Positions 33,073-43,400 of a stretch of 64,000 nt of DNA are shown piece after piece; the first letter of the stretch is position 1; every line of letters starts with the position of its first letter. A program made the position numbers and the translations under genes. The notes under the pieces are model-generated. The model did not search any database and was not told the origin of the DNA. It worked only from the letters and a program-made list of their open reading frames with translations. Source of the DNA: Phalacrocorax aristotelis (Eukaryota > Chordata > Aves > Suliformes > Phalacrocoracidae); contig NW_027441212.1 in assembly GCF_949628215.1 (NCBI RefSeq), positions 310,001-374,000 on the forward strand, in the 5' to 3' direction.

Positions 33073-34646
33073 GAACGCTGGCAGGCAGTTGTATTGTGGC
33101 CTTGAGCCTGGCAGTGTTTGCACCATAAGTTAGCTTCGCTGCACTGTCTCTTCATGTGTTCTGCTTTTCCGCAGCGGAAGCATCTAAAAGTAGCTGGCCT
33201 TCTGTTAGGGTTTTTAGCTGGACCCAATGGGGCGAGAGCGGCACAAACCTGTTGTTGAACCTGTACCATTCCCTGCCCAACTTCCCTCAGTGCCTCAACT
33301 AACATAGCTTGAGGACCGGTAGGTACTCGACTCATGCGTTCAAGCATCACCTCAATGCCTGCGTCTAGGGGAAGTGTAATTAAAATACTTTTAGTAGCTT
33401 GGTTGGAGTTTTCCATAACACATTGACGCAGCAATGGGCCCTTCATAAACTCAGGTAAGTCGGTACGATCTAACGCTTCTGTAACTCGATCTACAAATGT
33501 GGCAAAAAGCTCTTCCCTCCCTTGCTTAATCGACATGTAAGAAGGGGTGATTGGTGCTGTTTTGACGCGCCGTAAGGCGTCCCTTGCTAGCCTCATTGAT
33601 TCTCTTAATACATCAGGGCCTGTCTGCATTTGCATGTCCAGAGACGAGAAGGGTCCTATTCCCATAAGTTGCTCTACTATTACTCCTGCTAGCGGATCGT
33701 TTTGCTGGCGCTGGGTGTTTGCCGATCTATCGCATAGGGCGTGCCAGTGAGCCTGCCATAAAAGCTGCTGCGACTGTGTCAGTATGAACTTCATAATGTT
33801 TTTAATATCCTCGGGACAAAGCAGCCCGCTTCCCCAAATGTAATTTAGCATCTGTCTGGTCGGCTCACTGTGTACACCCGATTCGCTGACCGTACTTCTC
33901 AGCTGGTTCAAGATTTTCCAATCAAGAGGAGTATGGTGTGCGAATAAATTTTGATTGTTAGCAGGGTCCGGTTGATAGATGACAGGGAAAGCCTGAGCCA
34001 ACAAGTCGGCGGTCTCTAGGTCCCCATTTTGTAATGCCTCTAACCCGATTTTCCGCCAGTCAACTCGGCTGCGCACACTAGGCACAGAACGGTGACTAGA
34101 CGGGGTGCTCGGCTTATTTTCCTCCACTGGAGAAACTACATCGCATACATTTTCAATATCTTCACCTCCCTTACCCAAGCTTATTCCTTCTCTGCTAGTT
34201 TCTACAGATGTAGATCTACCAGGAGGGGGAGGAGGGGGGGGAGGAGGAATAAGGGGCCTTCGAGGTACGGTAACTGGGATCCCCGAGAAGGGAGGCGAAG
34301 GATTGCCTAAGCCAATTCCAATCTTTCCAGCATTGGGGTCACAATTGTCTAGCCGATCAGAGGCGGCTGTTGCTAATCTTTTTTCAGTTTTATATTTTTT
34401 CATACAGTTAATCACTTCCCGCCAAGGTTTCATTAGCTTTTTCGCTGTCTTATCGTCATCTATCACCAAGTCCCACAAACAATCACCATAAGCTCTCCAC
34501 TCCTCTACTTCAAAAATCGACTCCGGTTCTTTAAAGAACTCTTTCACTTTGCCCACTGTAACTAGCCTTGACAAGTCTTTTAACTGACTTACTCCCCGCT
34601 TTTCTAAAAAGCACTTTAATAATTCAAAAGCTACCTCGACCTCCAT
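32898..34646 (-). CDS. gag: Gag polyprotein of ERVK-type provirus (open, 582 aa)
   Basis: A complete frame. The matrix-like N-terminus lies at residues 1-110, with no N-terminal Gly for myristoylation (it begins MEVEV). A proline-rich linker follows, with a nine-proline run near residue 140. The capsid begins near FPVIYQPD and has the major homology region QGREELFATFVDRV. Two CCHC knuckles (CFRCGKAEHMKRQC and CKHCQAQGHNTTAC) form the nucleocapsid, then a Gln/Pro-rich tail. The pro frame overlaps its end. Being open in a copy with ruined pol suggests recent insertion or trans-complementation. Confidence 0.95.
   Translation of the reverse strand: MEVEVAFELLKCFLEKRGVSQLKDLSRLVTVGKVKEFFKEPESIFEVEEWRAYGDCLWDLVIDDDKTAKKLMKPWREVINCMKKYKTEKRLATAASDRLDNCDPNAGKIGIGLGNPSPPFSGIPVTVPRRPLIPPPPPPPPPGRSTSVETSREGISLGKGGEDIENVCDVVSPVEENKPSTPSSHRSVPSVRSRVDWRKIGLEALQNGDLETADLLAQAFPVIYQPDPANNQNLFAHHTPLDWKILNQLRSTVSESGVHSEPTRQMLNYIWGSGLLCPEDIKNIMKFILTQSQQLLWQAHWHALCDRSANTQRQQNDPLAGVIVEQLMGIGPFSSLDMQMQTGPDVLRESMRLARDALRRVKTAPITPSYMSIKQGREELFATFVDRVTEALDRTDLPEFMKGPLLRQCVMENSNQATKSILITLPLDAGIEVMLERMSRVPTGPQAMLVEALREVGQGMVQVQQQVCAALAPLGPAKNPNRRPATFRCFRCGKAEHMKRQCSEANLWCKHCQAQGHNTTACQRSGNGKLSAQSRSAQAPIAAPVTYQHSVTTPPGMPSNSSQLPICNPPPEEASAWTWQQQ
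33066..33072 (-). promoter_or_regulatory. gag-pro -1 frameshift heptamer GGGAAAC
   Basis: In gag frame the codons read TCG GGA AAC, giving the canonical X XXY YYZ slippery site. The -1 frame from here is the dUTPase/pro reading. The heptamer lies just after the second zinc knuckle, as in betaretroviruses. Confidence 0.85.
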
Positions 34647-34870
34647 CGCCCGATGTGAGGATAAATCAGCGTCGTTTGTACGGCTCTCGCTCCCGGGTTA
34701 GCTTCAACTGCGGAAAGCGGATCCCCTCTTGAATTCCGAGGTTGGGTCCAGGCCGGAGGGTCGGAACGTATCAGAAATGATGCATAAATCGACTCCTCTT
34801 TTGCCCCCTGGCCGCCGTCTGCCAGTGCGTCTCCGTCTCTCGCTGCCGTATCAGAAATAGTCCTTTTCAG
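34647..34870 (-). other. Leader between primer site and gag
   Basis: About 220 bp that should hold packaging signals and a splice donor; I could not fix either. A 97-codon frame (34,631-34,924) crosses the primer site and LTR and is taken as chance. Confidence 0.5.
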
Positions 34871-34888
34871 GTCCCTGTTCGGGCGCCA
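34871..34888 (-). other. Primer binding site for tRNA-Lys
   Basis: In element orientation TGGCGCCCGAACAGGGAC, two bases after the 5' LTR. It is the complement of the 3' end of tRNA-Lys (the Lys3/UUU type). Confidence 0.95.
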
Positions 34889-34890
34889 GT

Positions 34891-35366
34891 TGCGGCGAGC
34901 GAGGAAAGCAAGCAGCCAACTCAACGTGAGTGATAGAGCAAGCTTCAGCTTTATTTTTAAGTCACAGCGCTTTTATATGCTCTTGTAAACAAGCTTCAAC
35001 AATTACTTAATACGGGTTGCGACACCTCCTTAACGAACAGTCTATTTCTGTACTTCGTGCCTAAACTCCTTGTTCTTGTTTATCGTTTGCTCTCAAGGCC
35101 GAGAGATATCCCTGCCTTTCTTCTTTGCTCTCAAGGCCGAGAGATATCCCTGCCTTTCTTCTTTGCTCTCAAGGCCGAGATATCTCTCGCCTTTCTTCCT
35201 CCTCCTGGTGACTTGCAGATTCTCTGTGATTTCCCATCAGCGGGTCTGACACTGGGTCTGTAGTCAAGCTAATTCCATCGCGTACGTATAATCCTCCAGC
35301 CCGCTTTCTATCTCAAACAACTTATCACGGGACCCACATGTGGATTCAAGCTTATAGTTTCCCACA
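34891..35366 (-). repeat. 5' LTR of ERVK-type provirus
   Basis: 476 bp, TG...CA ends, three copies of a 37-38 bp repeat (units with 'ctctcaaggccgaga'). TATAAAA is at 34,977-34,971 and AATAAA at 34,955-34,950, so the polyadenylation signal lies about where transcription should start. This implies a very short R with the signal in U3, as known for beta- and alpharetroviruses. Confidence 0.94.
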
Positions 35367-35372
35367 CCTCAG
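35367..35372 (+). other. Target-site duplication CCTCAG (right)
   Basis: Second copy of the 6-bp duplication flanking the ERVK-type provirus. Confidence 0.95.
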
Positions 35373-35869
35373 GGGGATTTAATTTTGGGTGAAAACAGCC
35401 AATGAACTGAATAATATGCTGTGAATTGCTATATGATGTTGTATGTCATCACTACTATGGTTGCATCAATGGAATGTTATCATGGTGGGAATCTCCCAAT
35501 TAATAATAATAGCGAATGAACCTTCAATGGAACCAGGCAAAGTGCAGCAGTGAGAGAACAAGAACTACCAGTGCAGCGGTGATGGAACAAGGACTGACAT
35601 GCAACAACCTGACCCCACGCACACCGCCTCTCTGAAGGACCCTTACAAGAGATGAAATCCAAAGTCATGGACTAAATGAACTCAATGGACATTTCACAGG
35701 CATTCTGCAGGGGTGTTCCATAGACTAGTGGAATGATAAATGAAAATCTGTATATAGAGAGATATATATATTGTTAAAGGATGAGAAGATGGATAGGGAT
35801 TATTGAATTTGTACTGAATAGTATGGGACCTGAGCATGATGTCAATGATATGGAATAAGGGGTAGATAC
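35373..35869 (+). mobile_element. ERVL internal 3' end, resumed after the nested provirus
   Basis: It continues from the pol reading at 29,161: GGGGATTTAATTTTGGGTG corresponds to the end of pol in the other ERVL copies (about 16,793). The untranslated 3' part follows, up to the LTR. Confidence 0.85.
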
Positions 35870-36483
35870 TGTCATGGTTTCAGCTGGGATAGAGTTAATT
35901 TTCTTCACTCTAGCTGGTATAGTGCTGGGCTTTGAAATTAGCATGGAAAAAAAACCCTGTTGAGATAACACACAGATGTTTGGGCTGTTGCTGGGTAGCG
36001 CTTACACTAGTCAAGGACATGTCCAGCCTCCCATGCTCTGCTGGGTGCACAAGAAGCTGGGAGGGGAGGGGGCACAGCTAAGAGAGCGGATTCAAACTGA
36101 CCAAAGGGATATTCCATATCATGTAACGTCATGCCCAGTATGCTACCTGGGAGGGGCTGGCCGGGGGAGGGAGGGAGCAATCGCGGCTCGGGGACGGGCA
36201 GCATCGGTCGGCGGGTGGTGAGCGGCTGTATCGTTTGTGTTTCCATGGTTTTTTTTCCCTGTTTTCCCTTTCCTTCCTTTTCCCTTTTATTATATTAACA
36301 TTATTGTCATTATTATCATAATCATTTATCATCATCATTTTATTGTAATCATTAAACTGTGCTTATCTCAACCCACAAGTTCTTTTGCTCGTCCGATTCT
36401 CTTCCCCATCCCACAGGGGTGGGGGGGGGTGTGAGCGAGCGGCTGCGTGGTGTTCAGTTGCCAGCTGAGGCTGAACCACGACA
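35870..36483 (+). repeat. ERVL LTR A in palindrome spacer
   Basis: It begins TGTCATGGTTTCAGCTGGG and ends GAACCACGACA, about 614 bp. It is an avian ERVL LTR of a different subfamily from LTR B, with an AT-rich run (attattatcataatc) near 36,290-36,350. Confidence 0.8.
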
Positions 36484-36627
36484 ACAGGGAAGATCCATGA
36501 ACTAAGGGAATGATGTCTGTGTATTATGTTAAAGGATGGGAAGGGGAGGGGTGGTGGTTGGTACGGTTGTATTGCATCATATGGGACCTGGGCATGGTGT
36601 AAATGGTATGGAATAAGGGGTGGAGAA
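36484..36627 (+). mobile_element. ERVL internal remnant between two LTRs
   Basis: The sequence (gatccatgaactaaggg ... gaataaggggtggaga) is the same kind of pre-LTR internal tail as 35,690-35,869 but diverged. The 3' ends of two related ERVL elements therefore lie side by side. Confidence 0.6.
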
Positions 36628-37123
36628 TGTGCTGGTTTTGGCTGAGAAGGGGTTATTTCTCCTCACCGTGGGGGTCGGCTGCCTTTCCAGCTTCCTGCGC
36701 TCTGCCGCGTGGCGGGGGCGGGGCTGGGAGGGGCGGGGCCATGGTGGGGGCGGCTGACCCCGACTGGCCAATGGCAGGTTCATTCCATACCACGTGACAC
36801 CATGACCAGTATATTGGGGGGGGGGCAGTGGCAGCGCGGGGGCGGCGCGGCGTCGGGTCGGCGGGCGGCGAGCGGCTGCGGCGCGTGCGGTTTGTTCCGG
36901 CGGTTCGTTCCCCCTCTCCCCTCCCTTCCCCCCTCCCCGGGGCTTTGCGCCTCTCGTTGTTCTCCTTTACATTGCATTTCTGTTGTTGTTTCTTTTAATT
37001 TTAATTATTAAACTGTTCTTATCCCAACCTACGAGCGTTACCCTTCTGATTCTCTCCCCCATCTACCGGTGGGGGAGTGAGCGAGCGACTGTGTGGGGCG
37101 GAGCTGCCGGCTAAACCACGACA
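36628..37123 (+). repeat. ERVL LTR B in palindrome spacer
   Basis: It begins TGTGCTGGTTTTGGCTGAG and ends CTAAACCACGACA. It is close to the LTR in the palindrome arms (17,036-17,565). The repeat array resumes at its right edge. Confidence 0.85.
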
Positions 37124-40100
37124 TCACTACAAAGGAGGGGTTTGGACCCTAAAAGTTTCATTTATGGTCCTAACTATAAGGCTTTGCTGTTAAAAGTGAG
37201 GTTTTGGGTGCTTTAAAGTGAGGGTTTGGGAGCTCTAAATGCAGCCTTGAGCCTTAGAAGTGGGGTTTGGACCTTGAGAGTGAAGGTTTGGAACTGAAAA
37301 CTGAGGCTTTGAGAGTTAGAAGAGGGATTTGAACCCTGAAAGTGAGGATTTAGGTGTTAAGAAGGAGACTTTGAGCTTTAAAACAGGGCATTGGACCCTA
37401 AAAGTGAGGTTTGCCGTCTTAACTATAACGCTTTGACTGTTAAAAGCTGGGTTTGGACAATAAAAGAGAGGCTTTGGAGGTGAAAAATGAGGGTTTGTCC
37501 CTAAAAAGGAGGAATTTGGACCCTAAAAGTGAAGGCTTGGGGTATAAAAATGAGGCTTTGCACAGAAAAGATAGGTTTGGAGCCTCAAAGTGAGGGTTTG
37601 GGACCTCTAAATGAGGCTTTGTGCCTTAAAAGTGGGGTTTGGGCCCTGAAATTAAAGGTTTGGAACTTAAAACTGAGGCTTTGAGAGGTTAGTATAGGGG
37701 TTTGGACCCTGAAAGTGAGGGTTTGGGACCTAAAAATGAGGCTTTGACACTAGAAAAGGCAAGTTTGGAGACCAAAAGGGAGGGTTGGGGACCTAAATAC
37801 AATGCCTTGAGCCCTAAAGGATGGATTTAGATCCTCAGCGTGAGGCTTTGCAACAAATAAATGAGTCTTTGACAGTAAAAAAAGACAGGTCTGGACCCTA
37901 ACAGTGAGGGTTTGGGGCATCTAAATGAGGCACCGAGCGTTGAAAGAGGGGTTAGGACCCTGAAAGTGAGGTTTTGGCTGTTAAAAATGAGGCTTTGATT
38001 TTTAAAACAGGGATTTGGACCCTAAAAGTGAGGTTTACTGTCCTACCTGTTAAGGCTGTGATGTTAAAAGTGAGGTTTTGGGTGCTTTAAAGTGATTCTT
38101 TGGGACCTAAAAATGAGGGTTTGTCCCTAAAAAAGGAGGGGTTTGGACCCTAAAAGTGAGGTTTGCGGTCCTAACTATAAGGGTTTGAGCGTTAAAAGAT
38201 GGGTTTGGACAATAAAAGTCAGGCTTTGGCTGTTAAAAATGAGGGTTTGTCCCTAAAAAGGAGGGGTTTGGACCGTGAAAGTGAGGGTTTGGGACTAAAA
38301 AATGAGGCTTTGAGTGTTGAAAGACGGGCTTGGGACATAAAACCCTCCCTTTTAGCATTGAATCCAGCCTATTAATGCTCAAACCGTCATTTTTTTCATT
38401 CCATTTTTTTAGGTTCAAAGCCTCAGTTTTAGGTCCCAAACCCTCACTTTCAGGGTCCAAACCCCTCTTTTAAGTCCAAAACCCTCATTTTTCTGTTTTC
38501 CTAATCCCTGTTTTAAGGGCAAAAGCCTCCTTTTTAGATCCCAAACCCTCACTTTCAGGGTCCAAACCCCTCTAATAAGGAATAAAGCCTCATTTTTAGG
38601 TGCCAAACCCTCAGTTTTCAGGTCCAAACCTGTCTTTTTTAGGGTCCAAACCCTCATTCTTAGGTCCCAAGCCCTCACTTTTAGGGCCCAAACCCCAGTT
38701 TTAAAGCTCAGAGCCTCACTTTCAGGTCCCAAAGCCTCACTTTCAGGGTCCAAACCCCTCTTTTAATGCTCAATGCCTATTTTTAAAGTACCAGACCCTC
38801 ACTTTTAGGTACCAAAACCTCATTTTTTCATTTCCAAAGCCCTGTTTTCTCGTGCAAAGCCTCATTTAGAGGTCCCAAACCCTCACTGGTAGGGTCCAAA
38901 CCTGTCCTTTTCACTATCAAAACTCATTTGTATGTCGCAAAACCTCATGTTTAGGGTCTAAATCTGACTTTTAACACTCAAAGCCTTCTTTTATGTCCAA
39001 AAGCTTCACTTTTAGGGTCAAAACCCCTCTTTTAACTCTCAGAGCCTCAGTTTTAAGTTGCAAACCGTCCCTTTCATTGTCCAAACCCTTCTTTTACCAC
39101 TCAAACCCTTATTCTTAGAACCGTAAACCTTCACTTTTAGGGTTGAAACCCGTTTTAAAGCTTAAAAATGAGGCTTTAACAGCCAAACCCTCACTTTCAG
39201 GGTCCAAACCCCTCTTTTAACTCTCAAAGCCTCATTTAGATGTCCCAAACCCTCACTGTTAGGGTCCAGACCTGTCTTTTTTAATGTCAAAGCCTCATTT
39301 ATATTTTGAAAAGCCTCACGTTTAGGGTCTAAAACCATCCTTTAGGGCTCAAAGCATTAATTTGGATCCCAAACCCTCACTTTTAGGATCCAAACCCCTC
39401 CTTTTTAGGGACAAACCCTCATTTTTAAGTTCCAAAGCCTCCCTTTTATTGTCCAGACCCCTATTTCAACCTCAAGCCCTATAGTTAGGACCGCAAACCT
39501 CACTTTTAGGGTCCAAAGCCCCCTTTTAACACTCAAAGCCTCATTTTTAACACCCAAAGCCACACTTCCAATGTCCAAACCCCTCTTTTAACGCTCAGTG
39601 CCTCCTCTTTAGGTCCCAAACCCTCACTTTTAGCAGCGGCCCCAGTCCTTTTATGCTCAAACCATCAGTTTTTCTTTCCAAAGCCTCACGTTTTAGACTC
39701 CAAACCCCTCGTTTAAGGCTAAAAGTCTCATCTTTTGGTCCCAGACCCTCACTTTCAGGGTCCAAACCCCTCTTTTAAGGCTAAAAGCCTCAGTTTTTCA
39801 TTCCAAATCTTCAGTTTTAGGGTCCAAACCCCTACTTTTAAGGGACAAACCCTCATTTTTAGGTCCCAAACCCTCACTTCTAGCATCGAATCTGGTCTTC
39901 TAATGCTCAAACAGTCATATTTTCATTCCAAACCGTGAGTTTCAGAGTCCAAACCCCTGTTTTAAGGCTCAAAGCCTCCTTCTTAACACCCAAATCCTCA
40001 CTTCCAGGGTTCAAATCCCTCTTCTAACTCTCAAAGCCTCAGTTTTCAGTTCCAAACCTTCACTCTCAAGGTCCAAACCCCACTTTTAAGGCTCAAGGCC

Positions 40101-40447
40101 GCATTTAGAGCTCCCAAACCCTCACTGTCAGGGTCCAAACCTGTCTTTTTTACTGTCAAAGCCTCATTTGTATGTCACAAAGCCTCACGTTTAGGGTCTA
40201 AATCCATCGTTTAAGGCTCAAAGCATCATTTTTAGGTCCCAAACCCTCCCTTTCAGGGTCCAAACCCCTTTATTAAGGCTCAAAGACTCATTTTTAACAG
40301 CCAAACCCTCACTTCTAGGAACCAAAGCCCTTGTTTAACAGCCAAATCCTCATTTGTAACACCCAACGACTCACTTTCAGCGTCCAAACCCCTATTTTAA
40401 CACTCATTGCCTCCTTTTTAGGTCCCAAACCGTGAGTTTCAGGGTTC
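37124..40447. repeat. Tandem-repeat block R1 with internal strand switch
   Basis: Same ~20-21 bp family, + orientation to about 38,341, then minus to 40,447. It mirrors L2 but holds about 580 bp more in 38,760-39,735. Its first ~280 bp (37,124-37,401) have no partner in the left arm, as if the left partner was lost when the ERVL was truncated. Confidence 0.9.
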
Positions 40448-43400
40448 ACGCAGGAGGAGCAGAAGGGGCCGGGGAGCAGGACGGAGGCCCCGAGAGCAGC
40501 AGGGCCAGCCGAGCGGGGGATACAGGCGGGAGAGAGGGGACAGGCTGCAGCACAGAGGGGAACCAGGTGGCCAGGACACGGCGACAGAGGAAGGAGAAGG
40601 CCAGGGAGCGGGAGAGAGGTGTAGGGAAAGGAAAACACAGCATCAGGCTGTAGGACAGACAGGGAGGAGTTAGAAAATACAGGCAGGGAGTCAGACAGAG
40701 AAAGAAAGAAAAAGGAAGAGCAAAAGTGAAGGGAACTGGGGAGAGAGCAAGAATGGTAATTCTGGGCAACTGCCCCAGTTGTTGATCAATGCCCAGCGAC
40801 TGCGTTACTGGGAACAAGAAATGTGCTGCCTGCAAAAGCCCTGCCCTGGGCCCAATCCTGCACCCTGATATGGGTGACGAGCATCGCCTTGCAGAGTGGC
40901 CAGGGCTGGGGAAAAGTAACCGAGCTGAGGGGGAAAAAAATCACCCAGCTGGTTTTTTGTTGGTTTGCTTGTTGGTTTTGCTTCTAAAAATCCCTGAGGC
41001 TTTTCACCATTAGCAATAGCGTGCAGCAGCTGTGCTGAGTCAGCATTATTTCAAGGTCTGATTTTAAATCTTTGCTTCTCACACCCTCCACAGGCTCTTG
41101 CCAGTCGTTCTTGTTTCTTTCTCTCTCCGCTTCCTCCAAGTGCCTGCTTTGCTCTCCAGGCTGCCAAATTATCTCCCCTCCGCCAGCACCTCCCCGTACT
41201 CAGCTCTTGCAGGAGGGACTCAGTGCATCGCTCCAGCTCGCTCGTGCCTTCGTGTTTCACTTCAGATCGAACAACTCGCCCCTTGCAGAGCCCTCTGTTC
41301 CTCATCTGTTCCCGCTGTTTGCTGGGAAACAGACCCCACAGGGTGAGGCTGTGCTGTAACCAGCTCGCAACCAGCTGAGCAACACCACTATCGGCCTGAA
41401 TCACAGCCCTTTGGGCTGGCGAGCTAATAAAGCGCGGCTTAGCCATTCTAATGCACCGTGCTGGTATAAACAGAGAGTGCCATGAGCTGTGGGAAATGCA
41501 CCCCAGCGTCTGCACCCACTGATGGCACTTACCCCTTGGATGCAAAGGGGTGGCAGCTTGGGCTTCTGCCCAGGCACGCTGACACTGAGCTCTGAACCCA
41601 TGCTTCACTTCAGCCTCAGGTGAGCGCGTAACGGTCCCTGGGGCCGGAGGAACGGCTCCTTACTGCAACGCTCAGCCTGGCTCACAAGTCAGCTAACAAG
41701 CCCCAGTGCTGCAGGGGACAGCTGGCGGTATTTATTGTGCGCTCCTAACCTGATCCTATTGAGAGCCTCGCGTGACCACATCTCGCATCAAACTTGCCCA
41801 GAGTATGAAAACTTGCACGGAATTTTTTCCTGCTTCATCACTTTGCTGCAGCTCAGTATTGATTCAGGTATCGCTTTGTGCCTGCTGAGGAAGCAAGTTC
41901 TGTGAAGCTGCCCTGAGGGGGCTGCATGAGGGTACCAGACCCCACAGAGGCTGCATTTAACCTCTTTTAAGACTATCAACAGGTTGCACTTCCCAAGAGA
42001 GATGAGCAGCCTCCCTCCCAGGCAGGGCTTTGGAGAGGGGACGAAGGGAGAGAGGGGCCTGGGCCATGCCAACACCCCCAGGGCCTGCGAGGCCCCCCCA
42101 GTCTCTCCCCAGGACAGCTGCTCTCGGTGGCTGAGCCCCCGGCGGGGTCTGGGCAGGTGGAGGTGCTGTGGGAGCGTGACAGTGACAGGCCTGGACACTG
42201 AGAGCGCCGCTGACCGTGCTGTATTTCAGCCGCTTGCTTGGAAAAGGGCAGCCGCTCACCCTCCCTGAGCTGCCGGCAGGGCTTTGGTTTTCATCCCTGA
42301 CAGCTCTGGATATTAAGGGCATCAGCAAATAGAAAGCTCCGGGAAGGGAACAGTTATAAAGGGGAAAAGGAGAACAAACACATTGGCAGTGAGAGTATCC
42401 CTGCATGAAGGGCAGTGCAAGCTCCGAGCTTGAGGGGGAAGGAAAACTTTGGGGCTAAGATGTGGCTTATGGCACAGCAGTCCTCAAAGAAATGCAGCTG
42501 TGTTGCGCAGGCTTTACTACTCGACGTACACAGATATTTGTATAGTAAGAAAGCAGCTGAGACACAGTCCAGGGATGTAGCTTCTGCTGCACAGCACTAC
42601 ATCCGGGGCTCTCTTACGGTGGCCACCGCGGTGACAACGTGGCATCAGCAAGTCTGCGCTTAATCGGATCTGTGCTCCCCAGCCCCACGGGAGTGTGCCG
42701 CACCAGAGGTTAATAATGGGGAAACCTCAAAACCTCCCGCCCAAGGGAAAGCTGCAAACCTTGAAGTCCTTCAGGCAGGAGTGTCTCAATAGCCCTTTGA
42801 TTTCCTGCTGTAAAGGGCTTCCCAGTGTTATAAGCTTTTAGTTTTCCTCCAAATGAAAAGCAGTTCAAAACCGTAAAGGGCTGAGCTGACTTGATCCCAC
42901 ATGCAGACCTTCACACCTCCCAGCAACCTTAAAACTCCCCGGGTCCAGATCTCCCCCTGCCGGAATTACCTCTTACCTACTTGGCCCTTTATCTTGGCGG
43001 TCCTGGCCGGTTTTCTCAGCCCGCTACACGAAACTACATTTTGTCATCCTTTTCTGACAGCAGCACGTTGTCTGTTGTTTCGGTCACATTAATGATTGCC
43101 AAGGGACTAAAACACAGGTCGACAGATACGCTGATTCGTACACTCCATGTCCCCAAAATATAACAACATCCCTGGTTGATTAAGTTCATCACTTTGGTTA
43201 CAGCATGACTATTAGCGATACTTGATGGCGTGACTTGGTTTCCTGTCCCTTTGCTCCTTAAGCTCAGGGGTTAAGCTAGCCTGAGAGTGCTGTAGGAAAG
43301 CATCAGCCTTTAGGCAACGTTGAGAGTAGCTTTTCAGAATGAAGCTACAGTATTTAGCGGCAAAGAACAAGTCAATAAAATTATTGAAAGATTTCTGAGC

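Larger units (their letters stand above)
29162..35366 (-). mobile_element. Young ERVK-type (betaretrovirus-like) provirus
   Basis: A 6.2 kb element on the minus strand. In element order it has a 476-bp 5' LTR (35,366-34,891), a tRNA-Lys primer site, a leader, gag, a pro fragment, RT, integrase, a cysteine-rich ORF, env, a purine tract and a 439-bp 3' LTR (29,600-29,162). The LTRs differ by three substitutions and one copy of a 37-38 bp internal repeat, so insertion is recent. Gag and env are open. Most of dUTPase and protease and the RT/RNase H-to-integrase junction are deleted, and RT and integrase frames carry stops, so the copy is not autonomous. Confidence 0.96.

Noticed and set aside
34631..34924. 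97-codon minus frame crossing primer site and LTR of the provirus
   Set aside because: It runs through cis-acting elements and overlaps gag; no protein features.
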